Under the pieces are notes generated by a model. That model was given only the letters and a program-made list of their open reading frames with translations, made no database searches and was not told the origin of the DNA. A DNA stretch of 64,000 nucleotides from Embleya sp049739465. Lineage in GTDB: Bacteria > Actinomycetota > Actinomycetes > Streptomycetales > Streptomycetaceae. The first letter of the stretch is position 1; each line of letters starts with the position of its first letter. The position numbers and the translations under genes were made by a program. This document shows, piece by piece, positions 16,115-25,063 of the stretch. The DNA is taken from the NCBI RefSeq assembly GCF_049739465.1, contig NZ_JBMHHY010000002.1, positions 186,001 to 250,000 of the forward strand, written 5' to 3'.

Positions 16115-19100
16115 TCACGCCCCCGCCGCGACCACCACGTTCGGCGCCGCCGCGTACTCCCGCTCGAGCAGCGTGCGAAACGCCCCGGGGGTGCTGCTCA
16201 GTTCCGCCCACGTGCCGCGCTGCCGGACCCGTCCCTCGGCCAGGACCACGATCTCGTCCACCGCGTCGAGTCCGGTGAGCCGGTGGGTGACCAGCAGTGT
16301 GGTCCGCCCCCGGGTCGCATCCAGCAGGTCCGCGGTGAGTGCGTCGGCGGTGGGCAGGTCGAGGTGTTCGGCGGGCTCGTCGAGCAGCAAAATCTCGAAG
16401 TCGGCGAGCAGCGCGCGGGCCAGCGCGAGCCGTTGCCGCTGACCACCGGACAGCCGGGCGCCGTGCTCCCCGACCATCGTGTCCAGCCCCTCGGGCAGCG
16501 TGTCGACCCAGTCCAGGAGCCGGGCCCCGGCCAGCGCCGCGCGCAGCGCCGGCTCGTCGCAGTCCGGCCGGGCCAGCCGCAGGTTCTCCCGCAGCGAGCT
16601 GTCGAAGACGTGCGCGTCCTGGGCGCACAGCCCGATCACCCGCCGTACCTCGTCCCCGGCCAGGTCGGTGATCGAGACGCCGCCCAGGGTCACCGTGCCG
16701 CCCGCCGGCTCCAGGAAGCGCAGCAGCACATGGGCCAGCGTGGTCTTGCCCGAGCCGCTCGGGCCGACCACCGCGACCCGCTTGCCGGGGGTCAGGTCGA
16801 GGTCGACGCCGACCAGGGCCGGCGGGCCGTCCGGGGTCCAGCGCGCGGCCAGGTCGCGGACCCGCAACGCGCGCGGCGCGGCGGGCAGCTCGATCGGCGT
16901 GGCCGGCTCGTGCACCGGTTCCGGCGCGTCCAGCACCTCGAACACCCGGGCCGCCGCCCGTCGGGAGCCCTCCAGGTGCCGCCCGGCGGCGGGCAGTACG
17001 ACGGTGGCCTCGAACGCGGCCAACGGGGTGAGTACGACCAGCGCGAGCAATACGCCGCTCAGCCGGTCGGCGTGCACGGCCGCGACGCCGACCAGGGCGG
17101 AGGCCCATACCGTGGCGCCGGCCACCAGCGCGGCCAGCCCGGCGCCGACGCCCGCGCCGCGCGCCTGGCCCGCCTCGGTGGCCCGCAGCCGGGCGTCCAC
17201 CTCGGCCACCTCGGCGAGCCGGTCCGGCGCCCGGCCGGTCGCGATCAGTTCGGGGGCACCGCGCAGCAGGTCCACCACGGCGGCGGACAACTCGCCGCGC
17301 ACGGCGGCGAGTCGACGTTCCGCCCGCCGGGCCACCCGGCCGGCCAGCCACGGCACCAGCACCCCGGCCGCGAGCAGCCCGAGCAGCAACACCCCGCCGG
17401 CCTCGGGCAGGACCAGGGCGACGGTCAGTACCGCGCCCGCGCCGACCACGGCCGCCACCGCCGCCGGGAGCAGTGCGCGCAGGAAGAAGTCCTGTACCGC
17501 GTCCACGTCCGCGACCAACCGGGAGAGCAGATCGCCGCGGCGGAACGCGGGCAGCCCGGTCGGCGCGAGCCGCTCCAGGCGTTCGTACACCCGGACCCGC
17601 AGTCGGGCCAGGATGCGAAACGCGGCGTCGTGCCCGATCAGCCGCTCGGCATAACGGAACACCGCGCGCGAGACGCCGAACGCCCGGACGCCGGTGACCG
17701 CGACCATCAGGGTGAGTACGGGCGGGTGTTCGGACGCGCGTGAGATCAGCCAGGCCGACGTGGCCATCAGGCCGACCGAACTGCCCAGCGCGAGCGCCCC
17801 GCACAACACGGCGAGGGCGAGTCGGCCGCGCAACGGGCGGGCCAGCGCGAGCAGGCGGCGACCGGGGCCGGCGGCGCCGGCCCGGCTCGCAGACCCGGCT
17901 TCGATTTCGGTTCCGGCACCGGTTCCCGCTTCGGCCTCGGCCTCGGGCAGTTCCGCCGGTCCGCCGACCACCTCCGCTCGGGCCACCTCCGCCTCGACCC
18001 GGGCCGCGACCGCCGCGTGTGCGCCGGCGGTCGGCGCCGAGCCCGAGCCCGAGCCCGACGCCGACGCCTGCGCGCCCGCCAACGCCACCACCCGATCGGC
18101 CAGTGGCAGCAGCGCCGGGCGATGTGCGACCAGCACGACCGTACGGCCCACCGCCAACCGCCGGACCGCCTCGACGACGCCCGCCTCGCTGTCCCCGTCC
18201 AGGTTCGAGGTCGGCTCGTCGAGCAGCAGGATCGGCCGATCGGCCAGGAACGCCCGGGCCAGCGCGAGCCGTTGCCGCTGGCCGGCGGACAACCCCGCAC
18301 CGTCCTCGCCGAGCGGCGCGGTCAACCCGCCGGCGGCGGCCACGAATCCGTCGGCCCCCGCCGCGACCAGCGCGGCCCGTACCTCCGCGTCCGTCGCGTC
18401 CGGCCGGGCCAGCCGGACATTCGCCCCGATCGTCCCCGCGAACAGGTAGGGCCGCTGCGGAACCCAGGCCACCCGCGCCCGCCACGCGTCGGCGTCGAGG
18501 TCGGCCAGGTCCACCCCGCCCACGGTGACCCGCCCGGCACTCGGCCGGGTGAACCCGAGCAGCACCGCGAGCAGTGTCGACTTGCCACACCCGCTGGGCC
18601 CGGTCAGCGCGAGCGTCTCGCCGGCCCGCACGGTCAGGTCCAGGTCGGCCGGCGCGGCGTCCGCCCGGCCCTCGTGCCGCACACTCACGCCGGTCAGCAC
18701 CAGGTCGGCCGAGCGCGGGTCCGGCACCGGCGCGGTCCCGGCGGGCGCATCCGGCACGGTCTCCAGGACCGCGAACACCCGGTCGGCGGCGGCGACTCCC
18801 TCGACGCTGGCGTGGTACTCGGCACCCACCTGACGCAGCGGCAGATATGCCTCGGGCGCCAGGATGAGCACCACCAGCGCGGTCTCCAGGCCCAGATCCC
18901 CGTCGACCAGGCGCAGCCCCACGCCGACCGCGACCAGCGCGACCGAGATGGTGGCGAGCAGTTCGAGGGCGAACGAGGACAGGAACGCGATCCGCAGCGT
19001 CTTGAGGGTGGCCCGGCGGTAGTCGTCGGTGATCGTCCGGATCGACTTCGCCTGCGCCTTGGCCCGGCCGAACACCTTGAGCGTGGGCAGCCCGGCGACC

Positions 19101-19708
19101 ACGTCCAGGAAGTGCCCGGCCAGCCGGTTCAGCACCGTCCACTGCCGGTCCATGTACTTCTGGGTGGCCATCCCGATCAACGCCATGAACAGCGGGATCA
19201 GCGGCAGGGTGACCACGATCGTCACCGCCGAGATCCAGTCGCCGAGGACCACCCGCGCCAGCACCGCGACCGGCACCGTGACGGACAGGATCAACTGCGG
19301 CAGATAGCGGGCGAAGTAGCCGTCCAGCGCGTCCACGCCCCGGGTGGCCAGCGTGGTCAGCTCGCCGGACCGCTCCCGGTTCAGCCAGGCCGGCCCGAGT
19401 CGGATCACCTGCGCGAGGAGCCGGGCGCGCAGTTGCGACTTGACCGCCGCCGAGGTGCGCTGCGCGATCACCTCGGTGAGCCAGGAGATCGCCGAGCGGG
19501 CCACGATCACGCCCGCCAGCAGGCCCAGTTCGGGCCACAGGTCGCCCACGCCCGCGTGCTCCTGGAAGGCGGCCACGATCACCCGGGCGAGCAGGCCCGC
19601 CTGGACGAGCACGAGACCCGCGCCCGCCGTGCCCAGCACCACGGTCAGGGCCAGAAAGCCCCGGGTGGCACGGGCGTGGGTCAGCAGGCGCGGGTCTACG
19701 GGCTTCAC
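16115..19708 (-). CDS. cydDC: Fused CydD-CydC ABC transporter for cytochrome bd assembly
   Basis: A single 1197-residue chain joins both halves of the exporter that moves reductant thiols (cysteine/glutathione type) across the membrane and is needed to mature cytochrome bd. The CydD half (about 1-590) has six membrane helices, Walker A TGPSGCGKST near residue 370 and signature LSAGQRQRLALARA. The CydC half (about 630-1197) has six more helices, Walker A VGPSGSGKTT near 981 and signature LSGGQRQRLALARA. An acidic/Ala linker rich in Glu and Ser joins them. The fusion is typical of streptomycetes. The start is GTG at 19708 with AGGAGAGAG upstream. It is the third gene of cydA-cydB-cydDC, separated from cydB by a minisatellite. 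Confidence 0.95.
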   Translation of the reverse strand: MKPVDPRLLTHARATRGFLALTVVLGTAGAGLVLVQAGLLARVIVAAFQEHAGVGDLWPELGLLAGVIVARSAISWLTEVIAQRTSAAVKSQLRARLLAQVIRLGPAWLNRERSGELTTLATRGVDALDGYFARYLPQLILSVTVPVAVLARVVLGDWISAVTIVVTLPLIPLFMALIGMATQKYMDRQWTVLNRLAGHFLDVVAGLPTLKVFGRAKAQAKSIRTITDDYRRATLKTLRIAFLSSFALELLATISVALVAVGVGLRLVDGDLGLETALVVLILAPEAYLPLRQVGAEYHASVEGVAAADRVFAVLETVPDAPAGTAPVPDPRSADLVLTGVSVRHEGRADAAPADLDLTVRAGETLALTGPSGCGKSTLLAVLLGFTRPSAGRVTVGGVDLADLDADAWRARVAWVPQRPYLFAGTIGANVRLARPDATDAEVRAALVAAGADGFVAAAGGLTAPLGEDGAGLSAGQRQRLALARAFLADRPILLLDEPTSNLDGDSEAGVVEAVRRLAVGRTVVLVAHRPALLPLADRVVALAGAQASASGSGSGSAPTAGAHAAVAARVEAEVARAEVVGGPAELPEAEAEAGTGAGTEIEAGSASRAGAAGPGRRLLALARPLRGRLALAVLCGALALGSSVGLMATSAWLISRASEHPPVLTLMVAVTGVRAFGVSRAVFRYAERLIGHDAAFRILARLRVRVYERLERLAPTGLPAFRRGDLLSRLVADVDAVQDFFLRALLPAAVAAVVGAGAVLTVALVLPEAGGVLLLGLLAAGVLVPWLAGRVARRAERRLAAVRGELSAAVVDLLRGAPELIATGRAPDRLAEVAEVDARLRATEAGQARGAGVGAGLAALVAGATVWASALVGVAAVHADRLSGVLLALVVLTPLAAFEATVVLPAAGRHLEGSRRAAARVFEVLDAPEPVHEPATPIELPAAPRALRVRDLAARWTPDGPPALVGVDLDLTPGKRVAVVGPSGSGKTTLAHVLLRFLEPAGGTVTLGGVSITDLAGDEVRRVIGLCAQDAHVFDSSLRENLRLARPDCDEPALRAALAGARLLDWVDTLPEGLDTMVGEHGARLSGGQRQRLALARALLADFEILLLDEPAEHLDLPTADALTADLLDATRGRTTLLVTHRLTGLDAVDEIVVLAEGRVRQRGTWAELSSTPGAFRTLLEREYAAAPNVVVAAGA

Positions 19709-19730
19709 GAGCCGCTCTCTCCTCGTTACT

Positions 19731-19802
19731 GCGGTACTTGCGGTACTTGCGGTACTTGCGGTACTTGCGGTACTTGCGGTACTTGCGGTACTTGCGGTGC
19801 TT
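19731..19802. repeat. 9-base minisatellite between cydB and cydDC
   Basis: Seven perfect tandem copies of GCGGTACTT (19731-19793) and an eighth with one change (GCGGTGCTT, 19794-19802), followed by degenerate GGTACTT/CGGTAC pieces to about 19820. It occupies most of the 135-base gap between the cydB stop and the ribosome binding site of cydDC. Perfect copies suggest recent expansion or contraction. Confidence 0.95.
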
Positions 19803-19843
19803 GCGCGGTACTTCGGTACGTCCGCGACCAGGCCGCAGGGTGG

Positions 19844-20881
19844 CTACTTGCCTACCAGGTCGGCCTCGGCGGCGCCGAAGGCCGGCTTGGTCGGGATGCT
19901 CTTCGTACTGATCCGCTTGCGGAACACCCAGTACGTCCAGGCCTGATAGCACAGCACGATCGGGGTCATGAAGCCGGCGACCCAGGTCATGATCTTCAGT
20001 GTGTACGGCGTCGAGGACGCGTTGTGGATGGTCAGGTTCCAGGCCGGGTCCAGGCTGGAGGGCATCACGTCCGGGAACAGCGACAGGAACAACATCGCCA
20101 CCGCGGCGATCACGGTCAGCCCGGACAGCGCGAACGCCCAGCCCTCGCGCCCGATCCGGTTCATCGCCAGGGCGCCGACCAGGGCGGCGATCGCGACGAT
20201 CAGCGCGGCCAGGGTGCGGCCGTTGCCCTCGTCCACCTGGGTCCAGATCAGGAACACCGCGGCGACCACGGCGGTGACCAGGCCGAGCCGGCCGGCCAGC
20301 ACGTTGGCCCGGACCCGGATGTCGCCGTTCGTCTTGAGCGCGACGAACACCGCGCCGTGGAAGGTGAACAGGACGGTGGTGACCAGGCCACCGAGCAGGG
20401 CGTACCCGTTGAGCAGGTCGAACAGGTCGCCGGCGAACTCCTTGTTCGCGTCGATCGGCACCCCGCGCGTGATGTTCGCGAACGCGACGCCCCACATGAA
20501 CGCGGGCACCAGCGAGCCCCAGAAGATCGCCTGTTCCCAGGCGCGCTTCCAGCGCTCGTCGTCGCGCTTGGCCCGGTACTCGAACGCGACGCCGCGCAGG
20601 ATCAGCGCGACCAGGATCAGCAGGAGCGGCAGGTAGAAGCCGCTGAACAAGGTGGCGTACCACTCCGGGAAGGCCGCGAAGGTGGCACCGCCCGCGGTGA
20701 TCAGCCACACCTCGTTGCCGTCCCAGACCGGGCCGATGGTGTTGATCAGCACCCGGCGCTCGGTCTCGTTCCGGGCCAGCACCCTGGTCAGGATGCCGAC
20801 GCCGAAGTCGAAGCCCTCGAGGAAGAAGTAGCCGATCCACAACACGGCGATCAGCAGGAACCAGAATTCGTTGAGACCCAT
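19844..20881 (-). CDS. cydB: Cytochrome bd ubiquinol oxidase subunit II
   Basis: A 345-residue integral membrane protein with about eight helices. It matches CydB from the N-terminal block (WIGYFFLEGFDFGVG) through GPVWDGNEVWLITAGGATFAAFP to the C-terminal MTPIVLCYQAWTYWVF. It forms the heterodimer with CydA that reduces O2 to water with high affinity and without proton pumping. The ATG at 20881 is 12 bases after the cydA stop and is preceded by GGGAG, so the two are co-transcribed. The length is normal for the family. Confidence 0.97.
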   Translation of the reverse strand: MGLNEFWFLLIAVLWIGYFFLEGFDFGVGILTRVLARNETERRVLINTIGPVWDGNEVWLITAGGATFAAFPEWYATLFSGFYLPLLLILVALILRGVAFEYRAKRDDERWKRAWEQAIFWGSLVPAFMWGVAFANITRGVPIDANKEFAGDLFDLLNGYALLGGLVTTVLFTFHGAVFVALKTNGDIRVRANVLAGRLGLVTAVVAAVFLIWTQVDEGNGRTLAALIVAIAALVGALAMNRIGREGWAFALSGLTVIAAVAMLFLSLFPDVMPSSLDPAWNLTIHNASSTPYTLKIMTWVAGFMTPIVLCYQAWTYWVFRKRISTKSIPTKPAFGAAEADLVGK

Positions 20882-20893
20882 GACACGTCTCCC

Positions 20894-22330
20894 TTAGTAC
20901 GCGAAGGCGAGCGGCCGGTCGGCGTCTTCGCCGTCGCCCGACGGGTGGTCCGGGTCCTTGGCCGCGGCGGGCTTGATCGGTTCGGGTCCGGCCTTGACGT
21001 AGCGCCGGATCAGGCCGAGTTCGACCACCGCGAGCGCGCCGTAGAGCAGGGTGAACACGATCAGCGAGGTGAGCACCTCACCCGTGGACACGCTCGGCGA
21101 CACCCCCGCCTCGGTCTTGAGTACGCCGAACACCAGCCACGGCTGGCGGCCCATCTCGGTGAAGATCCAGCCGAACGAGTTGGCGGCGAACGGGAACGCG
21201 ATGGTCCACAGGCCGATTCGGTACACCCACGGATTGCTCGGCAGTTCGCGCTTGCGCCGGGTCAGCCACAGGCCGACCAGACCGATCCCGGCGGTGACCA
21301 TGCCGACGCCGATCATCAGCCGGAACGACCAGTAGGTGACGAAGATGTTGGGCCGGTAGTCGCCGGGGCCGTACTTGACCACCGACTGCTCCTGGAGGTC
21401 GTTTATCCCCGGCAGCTTGGCGTTGAAGTCGGTCTTGGCCAGGAAGGACAGCGCGCCCGGGACCTCCAGGGCCATCCGGTTGCGGCCCTTGTTGACGTCG
21501 CCGACCGAGAAGATCGAGAACGGCGCGGGCTTCGAGGTCTCCCACAGCGCCTCGGCCGAGGCCATCTTCATCGGCTGCTGGTCGTACATCAGCTTGCCCT
21601 GCACGTCACCGGTGAGCGCGAGGCCGACGCCGGCGAGCACCGAGACCCACAGGCCGAGCCGCAGCGAGGGGCGGAACACCGCGACCTCGTTGCGCTTGCG
21701 CAGGTGCCAGCAGCTGATCCCGATCAGGAAGCCGCCGGCCACGAGGAACGCGGCCGGGAGGATGTGCAGGAAGGCGGCGATCGCGGTGTTGTTGGTGAGT
21801 ACGGCGCCGAAGTCGGTCAGTTCGGCGCGGCCGGTGGTCGGGTTGATCTTGTACCCGACCGGGTGCTGCATCCAGGAGTTGGCGGCCAGGATGAAGTAGG
21901 CCGACAGGATGGTGCCGATCGCGGCGGCCCAGATCGTGGCCAGGTGGATCTTCTTCGGGAGTCGCTCCCAGCCGAAGATCCACAACCCCAGGAAGGTCGA
22001 CTCCAGGAAGAACGCGACCAGGGCCTCGATGGCGAGCGGGGCGCCGAAGATGTCGCCGACGAAGCGCGAGTAGTCGGACCAGTTCATCCCGAACTGGAAC
22101 TCCTGCACGATGCCGGTGACCAGGCCGAGCGCGAAGTTGATCAGGAACAGCTTGCCCCAGAACTTGGTCGCCCTGAGGTAGTGCTCCTTGCCGGTGCGCA
22201 CCCACGCGGTTTGCAGACACGCGACGAGGATGGACAAACCCATCGTCAGTGGCACGAACAGGAAGTGGTAGACGGTTGTGATGCCGAACTGCCAGCGGGC
22301 TACGTCGAGTGTTTCGACGGCGAGGTCCAT
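20894..22330 (-). CDS. cydA: Cytochrome bd ubiquinol oxidase subunit I
   Basis: A 478-residue membrane subunit with about nine helices that binds all three haems and oxidises quinol. Expected ligands are visible: His22 (VYHFLFVPLT, haem b595), His189 (FLHILP) and Met393 (TEMGRQPW, haem b558), matching the E. coli positions closely. GRQPW is the conserved quinol-site motif. The Q-loop is of the short type, as in other actinobacteria. The start is ATG at 22330 with AGGAGGAATGAGG upstream. Two Rex-type operators lie 156-198 bases upstream, so the operon should be derepressed when NADH/NAD+ rises under low oxygen. Confidence 0.97.
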   Translation of the reverse strand: MDLAVETLDVARWQFGITTVYHFLFVPLTMGLSILVACLQTAWVRTGKEHYLRATKFWGKLFLINFALGLVTGIVQEFQFGMNWSDYSRFVGDIFGAPLAIEALVAFFLESTFLGLWIFGWERLPKKIHLATIWAAAIGTILSAYFILAANSWMQHPVGYKINPTTGRAELTDFGAVLTNNTAIAAFLHILPAAFLVAGGFLIGISCWHLRKRNEVAVFRPSLRLGLWVSVLAGVGLALTGDVQGKLMYDQQPMKMASAEALWETSKPAPFSIFSVGDVNKGRNRMALEVPGALSFLAKTDFNAKLPGINDLQEQSVVKYGPGDYRPNIFVTYWSFRLMIGVGMVTAGIGLVGLWLTRRKRELPSNPWVYRIGLWTIAFPFAANSFGWIFTEMGRQPWLVFGVLKTEAGVSPSVSTGEVLTSLIVFTLLYGALAVVELGLIRRYVKAGPEPIKPAAAKDPDHPSGDGEDADRPLAFAY

Positions 22331-22479
22331 GGGCCCCTCATTCCTCCTGATCGCCGGTCGTGTCTCGCACGCGAGCGCACGTTTGGTTCACGATGCACAC
22401 GGCGCTCCCGCGCACCCCGCCCGACACTCCGTCGGACGAACCCGGATGAACCGGGATGGATGTGCGGGTTTGCCGGGCA

Positions 22480-22528
22480 CGACTTTGTGAATGGGTTCAC
22501 AAAGTCGAGCTTGTGCATCCGTTCACAA
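22480..22528. promoter_or_regulatory. Tandem Rex-type redox operators upstream of cydA
   Basis: Site 1: a perfect 12-base inverted repeat (22480-22491 and 22496-22507, spacer TGGG) whose core TGTGAATGGGTTCACA (22486-22501) fits the streptomycete Rex consensus TGTGAAC-GCG-TTCACA. Site 2: TTGTGCATCCGTTCACAA (22511-22528), with one mismatched half. The site centres are 26 bases apart. Rex releases such sites when NADH/NAD+ is high. Crp-family binding (TGTGA-N6-TCACA) is a formal alternative. Confidence 0.85.
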
Positions 22529-22535
22529 ACACTAG

Positions 22536-22581
22536 CGAGCCCTCCCCGGCACCCCTTGAGGGGGGTGCCCGAGAGGGCTCG
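22536..22581. terminator. Strong terminator hairpin after the aminotransferase gene
   Basis: Outer arms CGAGCCCTC (22536-22544) and GAGGGCTCG (22573-22581) and inner arms GGCACCCC (22548-22555) and GGGGTGCC (22562-22569) form one long stem. It follows the minisatellite on the minus strand and insulates cydA from the upstream aminotransferase. Confidence 0.8.
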
Positions 22582-22621
22582 AAGTGGTTCGAACGGACCG
22601 GAACGGCCGCAAACGCCGAGG

Positions 22622-22726
22622 ATCGGCTGCTTCCGGGTCGGCTGCTTCCCGATCCGCTGCTTCCGAATCGGCTGCTTCCCGATCCGCTGCTTCCGAATCG
22701 GCTGCTTCCGGGTCGGCTACCTCTGA
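22622..22726. repeat. 15-base minisatellite at the aminotransferase stop codon
   Basis: Seven tandem 15-base units. On the minus strand the first unit (22726-22712) contains the stop TAG of the aminotransferase gene. Read one frame away from that gene, the units encode S/P/R-E-A-A-D, with the first reading SEVAD. Among the other six units, differences within the EAAD codons are synonymous (GCC/GCG, GAT/GAC) and only the first codon changes residue. Confidence 0.93.
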
Positions 22727-23838
22727 ATAAACTGCGCGGCCTGCTCCAGGAAGATCGTGTTCGCCTCGGTCTCGCCGATGGTGATCCGGCACCCCTCGTC
22801 GCCGAACGGCCGCACCGTCACCCCGGCCGCCTCGCACATCGCGGCGAACTCGCCGGTCCGCTCGCCCAGTCGCAGCCAGACGAAGTTGGCCTGCGAGTCG
22901 AAGATCGTCCAGCCCTGGGTGATCAGCGTCTCCAGCACCCGGGTCCGCTCGCCGACCAACGCCTCGACCCGCTCCAGGAGTTCGTCCTCGGCGCCGATCG
23001 AGGCGATCGCGGCGACCTGGGCGAGCCGGTTGACCGCGAACGGCATCCCCGCCTTGCGCAGCTCGTCGGCCACCGCCTCGTGCGCGATCGCGAAGCCCAC
23101 CCGCAGGCCGGCCAGACCGTACGCCTTGGAGAAGGTACGCAGCACCACCACGTTGGGCCGGTCGCGGTAGATGTCCACGCCGTCCGGGACCCGCTCGTCG
23201 CGGATGAACTCGCGGTAGGCCTCGTCCAGCACCACCAGTACGTCGCGCGGCACCCGGTCCAGGAAACGTTCCAGCTCGGCGCGGTGGATCACCGTGCCGG
23301 TCGGGTTGTTCGGGTTGCAGACGAAGATCAGCCGGGTGCGGTCGGTGATCGCGGCGGCCATCGCGTCCAGGTCGTGGCTCTCGTCGGCGAGCAGCGGGAC
23401 CGGCACCGGCTTGGCCCCGGCCAGCAGGACCATCAGCGGGTATGCCTCGAACGAACGCCACGCGAAGACGACCTCGTCGCCCTCGCCTGCGGTGGCGATG
23501 ACCAACTGCTGGGCCACCGACACCGATCCGGTGCCGGCCACGATGTGCGACGCGGGCACCCCGAAGCGCTCGCCGAGCACCTGGGCCAGCTCGGCGTTGG
23601 TCGGGTCCGGGTAGCGGTTTATCTCGCCGACGGCGTCGGCCACCACCTTGTGCACGCTGGGCAGTGGCGGGTACGGGTTCTCGTTGGACGAGAGCTTGTA
23701 CGCCGGCATGCCCTCGGCGACCGCCGGCGGTCGACCCGCCTTGTAGATCGGCATCTCGGCCAAAACGGCCCGGAACTTGGGGATGCCGGCCGCGTCGGTG
23801 CCTGCGGCGTCGGTGCCTGGGGCGTTGTGCTGGGTCAC
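22717..23838 (-). CDS. hisC: Histidinol-phosphate/aromatic aminotransferase (HisC/Pat family)
   Basis: A 373-residue fold-type I PLP aminotransferase: YKLSSNENPYPPLP at the N-terminus, NPNNPTGT in the cofactor domain, VVLDEAYREF, and the PLP-lysine motif TFSKAYGLAGLRVG. Such stand-alone copies away from the his operon often act as aromatic/phenylalanine aminotransferases (Pat), so the symbol is tentative. The start is GTG at 23838 with AGGAGGACGGGC upstream. The last codons lie in a degenerate unit of the 15-base minisatellite, and a slip of one frame there would add an EAAD-repeat tail. Confidence 0.9.
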   Translation of the reverse strand: MTQHNAPGTDAAGTDAAGIPKFRAVLAEMPIYKAGRPPAVAEGMPAYKLSSNENPYPPLPSVHKVVADAVGEINRYPDPTNAELAQVLGERFGVPASHIVAGTGSVSVAQQLVIATAGEGDEVVFAWRSFEAYPLMVLLAGAKPVPVPLLADESHDLDAMAAAITDRTRLIFVCNPNNPTGTVIHRAELERFLDRVPRDVLVVLDEAYREFIRDERVPDGVDIYRDRPNVVVLRTFSKAYGLAGLRVGFAIAHEAVADELRKAGMPFAVNRLAQVAAIASIGAEDELLERVEALVGERTRVLETLITQGWTIFDSQANFVWLRLGERTGEFAAMCEAAGVTVRPFGDEGCRITIGETEANTIFLEQAAQFIQR

Positions 23839-24043
23839 GCCCGTCCTCCTCGGATACTGGTCGGGGTGCCTGGGCGCACGTCCCGGTCGTCTCACTCTAT
23901 GGGCCCTCGGACGGCGGCGGGATTACCGGGAGGTGTCCGTTCCTTCGGCCAACCTTCAGGGGCAGGTATGGGACGATACGTTTCTTCGTAAAGCAATGAC
24001 ATGAACCCGACCAGGGCGGCGCATTCGGCCTACTGTCGGGACG

Positions 24044-25063
24044 ATGACAGCGCCAGATGTACCGCGTGTGGGGCGGCGGATCCGGGTGGGCATCCGGGAC
24101 GTCGCAGCGGCTGCCGGGGTGTCGATCACGACCGTCTCCGACGCGCTCAACGGCAAGGGCCGACTGCCCGACACGACCCGGCTGCATGTGCGCGAGGTCG
24201 CGGACCGGCTCGGCTACCGCCCCTCCGCCGCGGCACGCACGCTGCGTACCGGGCGGTCGGGACTGCTCGGGCTGACCACGACCATGCGCTCGACCGAGCC
24301 GTTCGCGCTGACCGAGTTCGCGTGGTTCGCCGAGCTCGTGCGCTCGGCCACCGCGACCGCCCTGGACCTGGGCTACGCGCTGGTCGTGCTGCCCGCGTCC
24401 TCGCCGCACGACGTGTGGGGCAACGTGGCGCTCGACGGCACGATCGTGGTCGATCCGGTGGACGACGATCCGCTCGTGCACGAGCTGCTGAGCCGGGGGG
24501 TGCCGGTGGTCAGCGGCGGGCATCCGGGCTCGACGCCGGTCTACGGCTGGGTGGACAACGACCATGTGGCCGCCGTGCGTTCGGTGCTCGACCACCTCGC
24601 CGAGTCCGGCGCCGGGCGGATCGGGCTGCTGGCCGCGGCGGACGGGCCGGGCGCGGACAAGGGCGTCGCGGGCTATCGGGCGTGGTGCGCGGACCGGGGT
24701 GTGCCGGCGATCACCGAGGAGTACGAGGCGCGCACCCCGGGAGCGGGGCGGGCCGCCGCCGCGCGGTTGCTCGACCGGGCGCCCGACGCGGTGTTCGGGC
24801 TGCACGAGGGATGCGCGGCGGAGTTGCTGGAGGCGGCCCGGGCGCGGGCCTTGCGGGTGCCCGAGGATCTGCTCCTGGCCTGCTGCGGCGAGGGGGCCGA
24901 TCCGTCGGTGACCTCGCTGAGCCTGCAACCGGCGCTGGCCGGCGCGTGGGCGGTGGAACTGCTCGTCGGGGTGATCGAGGACGCCGGCTCCGGGCCGCTG
25001 TTGCCCGCGCAGCGTACGGTGCCCACCCGGTTGTCGGTCCGGGCCTCGTCCACGCGCGGCTGA
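24044..25063 (+). CDS. LacI family transcriptional regulator
   Basis: A 339-residue repressor: N-terminal helix-turn-helix (about 15-65: IRDVAAAAGVSITTVSDALNGKGRL, then VADRLGYRPSAAARTLRTGR, the LacI hinge helix region) and a periplasmic-binding-like effector domain (about 70-335). The effector domain is atypically rich in Asp/Val and lacks the usual sugar-binding signature I would recognise. The ATG at 24044 is the first good start. It is divergent from the aminotransferase, sharing a 205-base intergenic region. No adjacent sugar-utilisation genes suggest a target. Confidence 0.88.
   Translation: MTAPDVPRVGRRIRVGIRDVAAAAGVSITTVSDALNGKGRLPDTTRLHVREVADRLGYRPSAAARTLRTGRSGLLGLTTTMRSTEPFALTEFAWFAELVRSATATALDLGYALVVLPASSPHDVWGNVALDGTIVVDPVDDDPLVHELLSRGVPVVSGGHPGSTPVYGWVDNDHVAAVRSVLDHLAESGAGRIGLLAAADGPGADKGVAGYRAWCADRGVPAITEEYEARTPGAGRAAAARLLDRAPDAVFGLHEGCAAELLEAARARALRVPEDLLLACCGEGADPSVTSLSLQPALAGAWAVELLVGVIEDAGSGPLLPAQRTVPTRLSVRASSTRG

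Noticed and set aside
16002..20840. A very long open frame on the minus strand in another phase of the cyd genes
   Set aside because: It lies over cydDC and cydB out of phase, is rich in Arg/Gly/Ala from GC bias and has no recognisable domain. The cyd frames have all the expected motifs.
18017..22726. A 1569-codon open frame antisense to cydA, cydB and cydDC
   Set aside because: Antisense frames are often open in this GC-rich sequence. It has Gln/Arg/Glu-rich low-complexity composition and no start signal.
19731..22726. CRISPR array at the two repeat tracts
   Set aside because: The repeats are contiguous 9- and 15-base tandem units without unique spacers, and no cas genes are nearby.
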